Shown one piece after another: positions 26,870 to 33,922 of a stretch of DNA of 64,000 nt. Below the pieces are notes generated by a model. That model worked only from the letters and a program-made list of their open reading frames with translations. It was not told the origin of the DNA and did not search any database. The translations under genes and the position numbers were made by a program. This DNA comes from Streptomyces seoulensis (GTDB lineage Bacteria > Actinomycetota > Actinomycetes > Streptomycetales > Streptomycetaceae): assembly GCF_004328625.1 (NCBI RefSeq), contig NZ_CP032229.1:434001-498000 (forward strand), in the 5' to 3' direction. Within the stretch, counting starts at the first letter, position 1; the number at the start of each line of letters is the position of its first letter.

Positions 26870-27928
26870 GTGGCGTCGACGGGGATGGAGCGCGCGTCCG
26901 GGGTGGACGTGGACCGCGCGGGACGGAACGGGTCCGACGGTGCGGGGATGGTCCTGCTCGGGCTGTGCGCGGCCTGGGCTCTGATATCGGCGGCGGCGCA
27001 CGACGGGCGGCCGGAGGGGATGCTGCTGGCCGTGCTCGCCACGGCGGCGGGCTGCGCGGCGGGGCGGATGTCGGGGGCGCTGCTCCCGGTGGCCGCGCCG
27101 TGCGCCGGGGCGGCGGCCGCGCTGGTGCTGGCCGTGACGATGCCCGGCCCGCTGCCGGGACCGGCCTACGCGGCTCCGCTCGGGCAGGCCGGTGCCGTGG
27201 CGGCGCTGCTGGCGCTGGCCACGGGCGCGCTGTGCTGCGCCGCCTGGTCGACGCCGGTGCCGGGGATGCGGCCCCTGCTGTGGCTGTCGGCGGCCGCGCT
27301 GGTGCCGGCCGGGGCGCTGCTGGGTTCGCCGGGCGGCTGCGCGGCCGGGGGCGCGGTACTGCTGTGCTCGGTGGCCGCCGGTTCGATCCCGTACCGGGGC
27401 GCGGGCCTGGCCGGACTGTCGGTCGTGGCCGGGGTGGCGGCGGCCGCGGTGTGGGGGCTGGCGGCGGGGGTGCTGCCGGGCGGGTTCGCCGCGGAGTTCA
27501 CGGAGCGGATCGGGCCGTACCGGGTGGGGCTGTGGGGCCGGGCGCTGCGGCTGGCCCGGGAGGCGCCGGTGTGGGGGGTGGGGCCGGGGCGTTTCGGTAC
27601 GCCTGGTGATCCGGTGGGGCGGCCGCACTCGGCGCCGCTGCAGTTGCTGGCCGAGCAGGGGGTGGTGGGGGCGCTGCTGCTGGCGGCGGTGTTCGGTTGG
27701 GTGCTGCACGCCCTGTGGCGAGCGGCCCGGCCGACGCCGGTGGTGCTGACGGCGGGTGCGGCGCTCACGGCGCTGGCGGTGATCGCGTCGGTGGGTGACG
27801 CGCTGAGCTTCACCACGGTGACGGCGGGCGCGGGACTGCTGGCCGGGTGGGCGACGGCGCGCCCGTGGGGCGAGGAGGAGCGGGCGCCCCGCGCGGAGCC
27901 GGTGCCCCGGCAGGAGCCGGTGGGCTGA
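26870..27928 (+). CDS. O-antigen-ligase-like polytopic membrane protein
   Basis: A 352-residue protein of about ten hydrophobic segments, extremely rich in Ala, Gly and Leu. Near residue 210-260 it has RIGPYRVGLWGRALRLA, then WGVGPGRFG and HSAPLQLLAEQGVVG, the pattern of the Wzy/WaaL (O-antigen ligase) family: a large loop with an Arg and His, ahead of helices. Such enzymes transfer or polymerise glycans on lipid carriers outside the membrane. I chose the GTG at 26870, with GAGGGG 8 bases upstream; the ATG at 26885 is possible. It diverges from lnt. The substrate is unknown, and the protein is at the short end for the family (often 400 or more residues). Confidence 0.7.
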   Translation: MASTGMERASGVDVDRAGRNGSDGAGMVLLGLCAAWALISAAAHDGRPEGMLLAVLATAAGCAAGRMSGALLPVAAPCAGAAAALVLAVTMPGPLPGPAYAAPLGQAGAVAALLALATGALCCAAWSTPVPGMRPLLWLSAAALVPAGALLGSPGGCAAGGAVLLCSVAAGSIPYRGAGLAGLSVVAGVAAAAVWGLAAGVLPGGFAAEFTERIGPYRVGLWGRALRLAREAPVWGVGPGRFGTPGDPVGRPHSAPLQLLAEQGVVGALLLAAVFGWVLHALWRAARPTPVVLTAGAALTALAVIASVGDALSFTTVTAGAGLLAGWATARPWGEEERAPRAEPVPRQEPVG

Positions 27929-27946
27929 GCGGGTCGGTGCGCGTCG

Positions 27947-28492
27947 TCAGTGCGCGTTGCCCGGGGTGATGGCGAGCAGCCGGGCCCGGATGACGCGGAC
28001 CGCCGACTCGGCGTTGTCCACGGTGATGGTGAAGGTGTGGCCGTCCCACAGGCTGAGCACGATGCCCTCGCCCCGGCGGACGACCACGGCGGTGCCCTTC
28101 TCGGGGCGCCAGCGGTAGCCCCAGCCGCCCCAGTGCCGGGGGGTGACGTGCGGGAGGTACTCGGCGTCGACGACCTGGGAGAGCGGGATGCGGCGGCGCG
28201 GCAGCCCGACATGGCCGCAGCGGACCTCCAGCGCGTCCCGGTCCAGCTTGAGGTCGACGTGCACGAAGGCGAGTGTGCCGAACAGGACGAGCAGCCCGAC
28301 CGCGATGCAGCCCACCACGGACATGACCAGGGCGATGATCCCGGAGGTCCACGCGGACTGCACGGCCAGTTCGATGCCGAGCGCCATGCAGGCGGCGCCG
28401 GCCAGCGCCAGCACCCACTGCACGCGGTTGGTGGCGCGTCCGGTCCAGACGTCGGGGTGCGGGGCGTCCTCGGAGTCGCGGTGCTCCCTCAT
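27947..28492 (-). CDS. Small membrane protein with PH-like domain
   Basis: A 181-residue protein. Two membrane helices (WVLALAGAACMALGIEL and SGIIALVMSVVGCIAVGLLV, residues about 25-75) are followed by a soluble part with the strand pattern of bacterial PH-like domains (DRDALEVRCG, IPLSQVVDAEYL, GEGIVLSLWDGHTFTITVDN). The function is unknown; such proteins are widespread in Streptomyces. It converges with the O-antigen-ligase-like gene (18-base gap) and is followed on its own strand by nothing co-directional within 400 bases except the racemase-like gene. Confidence 0.75.
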   Translation of the reverse strand: MREHRDSEDAPHPDVWTGRATNRVQWVLALAGAACMALGIELAVQSAWTSGIIALVMSVVGCIAVGLLVLFGTLAFVHVDLKLDRDALEVRCGHVGLPRRRIPLSQVVDAEYLPHVTPRHWGGWGYRWRPEKGTAVVVRRGEGIVLSLWDGHTFTITVDNAESAVRVIRARLLAITPGNAH

Positions 28493-28585
28493 GTCTATGA
28501 GGTTACCCAGGTTCCGCCGTGGTGGTATCCGGTCACGCAGAGGTACTGCTCCGGGCGGACGGGCGGACCGCGCGGGCGCCCGGTG

Positions 28586-29383
28586 TCACATCCGGTCGGC
28601 GAGCGGGCCGGTGGTGGGCAGCAGCCGTCCCTCGGCGTAGTGCAGCGCGGCGGCGGGCAGCGCGCTCCCCTCACGGCCGCTGAGCAGCACGGTGAGGGAG
28701 CCCCCGGCGGGGGCGTCGGGGGCGGCGCTCTCCCCGATCCGGCGCAGCGCCTGGGAGGCGACGGCTCCGGCGGAGCCGTGCAGCACGAGCGGGGCGGCGC
28801 CCGGCTGCTGGACGGCGGCGCGGATGCGTTCCGCGACGAGTTCGTAGTGGGTGCAGCCCAGGACGACGGTCGTGACGTCGGGCGGGGTGAGTTCGGCGGC
28901 GGCCGCGACGGTCGCGGCGATGGCCTGCTCGTCGGCGTGCTCGACGGCCTCGGCCAGCCCCCAGCAGGGCACCTCGGTGACCTGGACACCGTGCGCGAAG
29001 TCCGCGATCAGACCGCGCTGGTAGGGGCTGCCGGTGGTGGCGGGGGTCGCCCAGATCGCCACGTGTCCGCCGCCGGCCGAGGCGGGCTTGATCGCGGGTA
29101 CGGTGCCGATCACCGGGATGCCGGGTTCGCAGAGGGCGCGCAGCGCGGGCAGGGCGTGCACGGTCGCTGTGTTGCAGCCGACGATGAGGGCGTCCGGCCG
29201 GTGCGCGGCGGCGGCCTCGGCGACGGCGACGGCACGCCGGGTCAGGTCCTCGGGGGTGCGCGGGCCCCAGGGCATACCGTCGGGGTCCAGGGAGAGCACG
29301 AGATCCGCGTCGGGCCGAAGGCGGCGGACCGCCGCGGTGGCTGCGAGGAGGCCGATTCCGGAGTCCATGAGCGCGATCTTCAC
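28586..29383 (-). CDS. Aspartate/glutamate racemase-family protein
   Basis: A 265-residue enzyme of the MurI superfamily. The start KIALMDSGIGLLA carries the substrate Asp-Ser, and the two catalytic cysteines are in VGCNTATVHALPAL and VLGCTHYEL. Canonical MurI has a PYG motif after the first helices; here it is MPWGPRT, so this may be a paralogue rather than the housekeeping glutamate racemase. The GTG at 29383 is the only start that keeps the first strand; its ribosome site is poor. It is divergent from an HpnB-like glycosyltransferase with a 57-base gap. Confidence 0.82.
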   Translation of the reverse strand: MKIALMDSGIGLLAATAAVRRLRPDADLVLSLDPDGMPWGPRTPEDLTRRAVAVAEAAAAHRPDALIVGCNTATVHALPALRALCEPGIPVIGTVPAIKPASAGGGHVAIWATPATTGSPYQRGLIADFAHGVQVTEVPCWGLAEAVEHADEQAIAATVAAAAELTPPDVTTVVLGCTHYELVAERIRAAVQQPGAAPLVLHGSAGAVASQALRRIGESAAPDAPAGGSLTVLLSGREGSALPAAALHYAEGRLLPTTGPLADRM

Positions 29384-29440
29384 CCGGCCACGATAGTCGA
29401 TGACCGTTGACGGGCCCTTCGGGTGGGGCAGACTGCGGCC

Positions 29441-30616
29441 GTGAGCGCCATCGTGTGGACCGCCGCCGTATCCCTCGCCGTCTGGTGCTGGCTGCTGCTG
29501 GGCCAGGGCTTCTTCTGGCGCACCGATGTACGCCTTCCCCCGCGCCGCGAGCCCGAGGAGTGGCCCCCGGTCTGTGTGGTCGTCCCGGCCCGTGACGAGG
29601 CGGCCGTGCTGCCCGCGAGCCTGCCCTCGCTGCTCGCCCAGGACTATCCGGGCCGGGCGGAGGTCTTCCTGGTGGACGACGGCAGCCGCGACGGCACCGG
29701 TGAGCTGGCCCGCGAGCTGTCCGCGCGGTACGGCGGGCTGCCGCTCACGGTGGACTCCCCCGGTGAGCCGCCCGAGGGCTGGACGGGCAAGCTGTGGGCG
29801 GTCCGGCACGGGATCGCGCTGGCTCGCGCGCGTGATCCCGAGTTCCTGCTGCTGACGGACGCGGACATCGCGCACGCCCCGGACAGCCTGCGCTCCCTGG
29901 TCGCGGCGGCCCGTACGGGTGACTTCGACCTGGTCTCCCAGATGGCCCGGCTGCGCGCGGAGAGCCCCTGGGAGCGGCTGGTGGTCCCGGCCTTCGTCTA
30001 CTTCTTCGCCCAGCTCTACCCGTTCCGGTGGATCGGCCGCCGGGGAGCGCGTACGACGGCTGCGGCCGGGGGCTGTGTGCTGCTGCGGGCGGACATGGCC
30101 GAGCGGGCCCGGATTCCGGACGCGGTCCGGCACGCGGTCATCGACGACGTGGCGCTGGCGCGCGCGGTGCGGGCGAACGGCGGCCATCTCTGGCTGGGCC
30201 TGGCGGACCGGGTGGACAGCGTGCGCCCGTACCCGGGGCTCGGCGAGCTGTGGCGCATGGTGGCGCGCAGCGCGTACGCCCAGCTCAGGCACAGTCCGGC
30301 GCTGCTGCTGGGCACGGTGGCGGGGCTGGTGCTGGTGTATCTGGTGCCGCCCGTGTCGGTGGTGGCGGGCGCGGCCGTGGGGAGCGCGCCGACGTGCGCG
30401 CTCGGCGCGGTGGCGTGGGCGGTCATGGCGGCGACGTACGTGCCGATGCTCCGCTACTACCGGCAGCCGCTGTGGCTCGCTCCTCTGCTGCCCTTCACGG
30501 CGTTCCTGTATCTGCTGATGACCCTCGACTCGGCGGTCCGGCACTACCGGGGCCGGGGCGCCGCCTGGAAGGGCCGTACCTACGCGCGCCCCGACGCCGT
30601 GCCGGACGAGGGCTGA
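29441..30616 (+). CDS. HpnB-like glycosyltransferase (family 2)
   Basis: A 391-residue membrane glycosyltransferase. After an N-terminal helix comes the GT2 nucleotide site VVVPARDEAAVLPASL, VFLVDDGSRDGT and LLLTDADIAHAP (the DxD). Then follow the strings that mark hopanoid-associated HpnB: GWTGKLWAVRHGI, PWERLVVPAFVYFF, YPFRWIG, and WRMVARSAYAQLRHSP ahead of three C-terminal helices, ending RGRGAAWKGRTY. HpnB is placed in hopanoid side-chain glycosylation by association; no squalene-hopene cyclase or other hpn gene is seen here. The GTG at 29441 is preferred to 29423, which adds six residues; neither has a strong ribosome site. Confidence 0.85.
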   Translation: MSAIVWTAAVSLAVWCWLLLGQGFFWRTDVRLPPRREPEEWPPVCVVVPARDEAAVLPASLPSLLAQDYPGRAEVFLVDDGSRDGTGELARELSARYGGLPLTVDSPGEPPEGWTGKLWAVRHGIALARARDPEFLLLTDADIAHAPDSLRSLVAAARTGDFDLVSQMARLRAESPWERLVVPAFVYFFAQLYPFRWIGRRGARTTAAAGGCVLLRADMAERARIPDAVRHAVIDDVALARAVRANGGHLWLGLADRVDSVRPYPGLGELWRMVARSAYAQLRHSPALLLGTVAGLVLVYLVPPVSVVAGAAVGSAPTCALGAVAWAVMAATYVPMLRYYRQPLWLAPLLPFTAFLYLLMTLDSAVRHYRGRGAAWKGRTYARPDAVPDEG

Positions 30617-30623
30617 GGGCGGC

Positions 30624-31832
30624 TCACTTGCGGCCGGGCGTCCAGTTCATGCCCCAGCCGTAGGCCCGGTCCACGGTGCGCTGCGGGCTCACCCCGCGCT
30701 CCGGGACCAGATAGCGGGCCTCGCGCCGGACGACGAGGTCGCCGCCCGCGTCGGTGATCAGCGCGAGCGCGCACACCGTGGAGGGCACCGTGCACTCGTC
30801 CAGCGAGAAGTCGATCGGGGCGCCGTGCTGGGGCCGCAGGGTGACGGTGGCGTGCAGGTCGGCGAAGGAACGGGCGCCCTCGTAGATGGTGACGAACACC
30901 AGGACCCGTCTGAGGTGCTCCTTGTGGTCGAGACTGATGGTGAGGTTCTCACCGTCCGTCACGGCCCCGGTCCGGTCGTCGCCGTCGAGATGGATGTACG
31001 GCGGCCGCTCCAGCGCCCCGAAGGCGTTGCCGAGGGCCTGTACGACGCCTTTGCGGCCGTCGGCGAGTTCGTACAGGGCGCACAGGTCGAGGTCCACGTC
31101 ACCGGGTCCGGGGCCCCGGCCGCGGCCGGTGATGTGCTTGCGGGTCTGCCAGTTGAGGTTGACGCGCATGACGCCGGAGGTGCCGCCCTGCTTGGCCAGG
31201 GACACCGAGGGGGTCGCCTTGGTGAGTGTGACCTTGGCGGGCGGGGCCGGCGGCGCGGCCGGGGCGGGGGGTGCTGCGGGGTGCCCGGGGTGCTGGGGTA
31301 CGTCGACGGTGATGCCGAAGTCCGTCGCGAGGCCCTCCAGTCCGCTGTCGTAGCCCTGGCCCACGGCCCGGAACTTCCAGGAGCCCTGGCGGCGGTAGAA
31401 CTCGCCGAGGACGAAGGCGGTCTCCACGGTGGCGCCGGTGCTGTCGAAGCGGGCGGCGGTGTCTCCCGTGGCGGGGTCGGTGACCTGGACGGCGAGACCG
31501 GGGACCTGGCCGAAGGTGCCGCCGTCGGCCGAGGCCGCGAGGACGATCCGTTCGACGCCGGCCTCCACGCGCGCGAGGTCGACGAGCAGGGTGTCGGTGA
31601 CCTGCGCCCCGCCGGCCCGCTTGCCCTCGTGGCGGACCGCGCCGGAGGGATGCGCGGGCTGGTTGTAGAAGACGAAATCGCCGTCCGCGCGGACCCTGCC
31701 GCCCGAGAGAAGCAGTGCCGAGGCGTCCACGTCGGGGATGCCGGGGCCCGCCCGGCGGGTCACCTCGACACGGAGCGCGGTGACGGGCACCGGTGTGTTC
31801 GACCCCTTGGGCATTGACATGTCCGCCCCCAT
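30624..31832 (-). CDS. Two-domain TerD-family stress protein
   Basis: A 402-residue cytoplasmic protein with two TerD-type domains. The first (about residues 10-180) holds DASALLLSGGRVRADGDFVF and ATVETAFVLGEFYRR; the second (about 210-380) holds GDVDLDLCALYE, HLDGDDRTG, DGENLTISLD and RVLVFVTIYEGA. They are separated by a Pro/Ala linker (PPAPAAPPAPPAK). TerD domains bind calcium through the acidic DxDLD and GDDxTG stretches, and the family is tied to tellurite, acid and oxidative stress. I took the ATG at 31832 (GGAAG 8 bases upstream); 31820 is an alternative. It diverges from a DUF6643-like gene. Confidence 0.88.
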   Translation of the reverse strand: MGADMSMPKGSNTPVPVTALRVEVTRRAGPGIPDVDASALLLSGGRVRADGDFVFYNQPAHPSGAVRHEGKRAGGAQVTDTLLVDLARVEAGVERIVLAASADGGTFGQVPGLAVQVTDPATGDTAARFDSTGATVETAFVLGEFYRRQGSWKFRAVGQGYDSGLEGLATDFGITVDVPQHPGHPAAPPAPAAPPAPPAKVTLTKATPSVSLAKQGGTSGVMRVNLNWQTRKHITGRGRGPGPGDVDLDLCALYELADGRKGVVQALGNAFGALERPPYIHLDGDDRTGAVTDGENLTISLDHKEHLRRVLVFVTIYEGARSFADLHATVTLRPQHGAPIDFSLDECTVPSTVCALALITDAGGDLVVRREARYLVPERGVSPQRTVDRAYGWGMNWTPGRK

Positions 31833-32025
31833 CTGTACATCTTCCGACGCTCCGTCAACCGCCGGTAATCGGACAGGAACTCGCCTTTTACACGATCCAG
31901 ACACCGGATGGAGTCCATTTTTGCCAAGTTCGCTCGGATTAGCGATCGCAGATCGCCGCCGACACGGAAAACAACCCTCTTATCGGTCTCCCCAACCAGC
32001 ACATCGTGGGCTTAACTTATGTGCC

Positions 32026-32487
32026 ATGACCTCCCCCCGCTCCACCTATGGCGGCGGCTACTACTCCGCCTCCTTCCCGGACACCCCGATCTACGACTCG
32101 CTCGTGGCCGAGCGGGGCACCCCGCAGATCGCCCCGATCCGGGTCCCGGCCGCCTATGACACCGGTCTCGGCATGCAGTCCTCCCCGGGCATGCCCTCCC
32201 CCGGCGGCAACCTCCCCGCACTGCCCTCCGCTCTCCCCGCGCTGCCCGCGGCCCCCTCGCCGCAGCCCGCCTACGGCTACCCGCAGCAGCAGGCGCCCCA
32301 GATGCAGCCGACGCCCACGGCGTACATCCCGCAGCAGGCCGGCGCCCCGCGCGGCTACCCCGGCGCGCAGCCCCAGCCGCCGCGCCCGGCGCCCTCGGGC
32401 TACGAGGCGATGCGCCCGGCCGCTCCCCGGCCGCCGCAGCAGCCGTACCAGGAGCCGTACAACAACCAGCAGTACCGCGGCTACTGA
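32026..32487 (+). CDS. Proline/glutamine-rich DUF6643-like protein
   Basis: A 153-residue protein with a compact N-terminus (SASFPDTPIYDSLVAERGTP) and a long low-complexity Pro/Gln/Tyr tail (residues 55-153, ending QQYRGY). There is no signal peptide and no membrane helix. From memory the N-terminal block is conserved across Streptomyces as DUF6643; the function is unknown. The start ATG at 32026 lies next to a TTAACTTAT stretch and lacks a Shine-Dalgarno, so the transcript may be leaderless or have a very short leader. The tail looks disordered and could mediate phase-like or protein-protein contacts (speculative). Confidence 0.75.
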   Translation: MTSPRSTYGGGYYSASFPDTPIYDSLVAERGTPQIAPIRVPAAYDTGLGMQSSPGMPSPGGNLPALPSALPALPAAPSPQPAYGYPQQQAPQMQPTPTAYIPQQAGAPRGYPGAQPQPPRPAPSGYEAMRPAAPRPPQQPYQEPYNNQQYRGY

Positions 32488-32984
32488 GCCCGTTCCGCTC
32501 CTCGTAGCGGCCGTCCGGCTCCGGGAACGCGACTCCGCGATCGATCGATGCCCACCGTGACCAGCGGTGGAACCGGTTCGACGACGGGGGGAGGTCGTCA
32601 CCCCGCCCGAGCCGCCCCGTCCCCCTTGTGCCGTGTGCCGTCGCCGGGCCTGTCGCCCGGCGGCGGCATTCGTCCGTCCCCCTCCGTCTGCCTCTCCCGA
32701 CGGTGCCCGTACCCCGTCACACGGGGAACATGCCGCTCACTTTTCCCAGCCGTACGGACCGGCGGGCGTCCACATCCCACACCGCGTCACCACTGGTCGG
32801 CTGTTCGGGCACGGGAACCGGGAACTCCCCCCGCACTTCGGTCGTTGGGCGAACATGAGAAAACCGTGAGAGAGACCGCAGGGACGTGATGTCCTTCTCC
32901 CGTGCCCTCTTCACCGGGCCGGGGGATGAGCGGGGCCGACACGGGGCAGGACAGGGGGCGTCGGAGCGAAGGGGGGTGGGGGAC
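32488..32984. other. Non-coding stretch before the Rv1733c-like gene
   Basis: About 500 bases. I find no open frame with actinobacterial codon bias on either strand and no strong hairpin. The part from 32700 to 32890 is less GC-rich and probably carries the promoter of the next gene, but I cannot point to clear -35 and -10 boxes. Confidence 0.5.
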
Positions 32985-33590
32985 GTGCGGACCATCAGCG
33001 GTGTGTGGCGCTGGCGCGGCAATCCGCTGCGCCGCCCGACCGATCTCGCGGAGGCATGGGTGTGCCTCGTCGCGCTGTTGCTGACGCTCGTGGCGATGCC
33101 CGTCGTCGGCGTCGTCACCGGGTCGGCGACACAGGACTCGCTGCGGCGGTCGGTGCGCGAGCAGCGGCACACCCGGCATCTGGTCACGGCCACCGTGCTT
33201 CGCACCCTCGCACAGGCCCCGCCCGAGGCCGATCCCGACACCGGCGCGGCCCGTACCTCGCGCAGCCGGGTGGTGGCCGGGTGGACCGCGCCGGACGGCA
33301 GCCGCCGGCAGGGCGCGGTGCTGGCCGAGGTCAAGTCCCCCCGCGCGGGTGAGCACTTCAGGCTGTGGACGGACCCGGCCGGGCGAATAACGACCCGGCC
33401 ACTGGACTCCGCCACCGCGCGGGCGCACGCGGTGCTGGCCGGTTTCGGCGCCGCCGTGGTGGCGGCCGGGCTCATCGAGAGCGTGCGGCGCCTCGTCGTG
33501 TGGCGCATGGTCCGCCGCCGCCACGCGAGTTGGGACCGCGCCTGGGACCGGGCGGGCCCGGACTGGGGCAAGGCCGACACGGGCAGCTAG
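32985..33590 (+). CDS. Rv1733c-like two-helix membrane protein
   Basis: A 201-residue protein with a cytoplasmic Arg-rich start (WRWRGNPLRRPTDL), a first membrane helix (VCLVALLLTLVAMPVVGVV, about residues 26-46), an extracytoplasmic domain of about 90 residues, and a second helix (HAVLAGFGAAVVAAGLIE) followed by a basic tail. This is the layout of the mycobacterial Rv1733c family, which is abundant in Streptomyces and has no known function. I chose the GTG at 32985 because AAGGGGGGTGGGGG precedes it. The TAG stop sits in a CTAG that borders a MITE-like element. Confidence 0.8.
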   Translation: MRTISGVWRWRGNPLRRPTDLAEAWVCLVALLLTLVAMPVVGVVTGSATQDSLRRSVREQRHTRHLVTATVLRTLAQAPPEADPDTGAARTSRSRVVAGWTAPDGSRRQGAVLAEVKSPRAGEHFRLWTDPAGRITTRPLDSATARAHAVLAGFGAAVVAAGLIESVRRLVVWRMVRRRHASWDRAWDRAGPDWGKADTGS

Positions 33591-33666
33591 GGGGTGTCGT
33601 TTGGATCAGGTCGGCCGAGAGTGACTGCGCCGCTCGGGTCGGCATGATCCAAACGACAGGCCCTAG
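33587..33666. mobile_element. 72-bp MITE-like element with CTAG flanks
   Basis: Inverted repeats GGGGTGTCGTTTGGATCA (33591-33608) and TGATCCAAACGACAGGCC (33645-33662) match at 16 of 18 positions, with 14 perfect in a row. The 36-base interior is also partly self-complementary. CTAG is present directly on both sides (33587-33590, 33663-33666). The ends resemble those of IS5-family elements, including the IS at 24123-25080 (shared GGC..CTGTC and GGATCATG blocks). There is no coding capacity. The left CTAG provides the TAG stop of the Rv1733c-like gene, and the hairpin could serve as its terminator. Confidence 0.75.
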
Positions 33667-33922
33667 GGCTGGGCGGCACGGGCTCCGGGTCCGGGGTTGC
33701 GGCTCTGGTCGGTCCGCCGCCCGCGCGCACGCTACGGTGGACCGGCCGACTCGCTTTCGGCATCGACCCGCGCGCGAGCGAGCCGAAGGCCGCGCCGGAG
33801 TCCGGAACACGCGTATCCGTGAACGCCCTTGGGGCGCTCCGCGGCCCGCCGTCCCGGCACCGGCTGCGGAGCCCCTGAGGCGGACGAGCACAAGTACCAC
33901 GAGGTGGGGGCACGGCAACGCC

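Noticed and set aside
29384..30544. Upstream extension of the racemase-like frame
   Set aside because: It is antisense to the HpnB-like gene; the racemase fold starts precisely at the GTG at 29383.
32548..32889. 113-codon plus frame in the long non-coding stretch
   Set aside because: Composition is Pro/Arg/Ser-rich with poor codon bias, and there is no ribosome site or recognisable fold.
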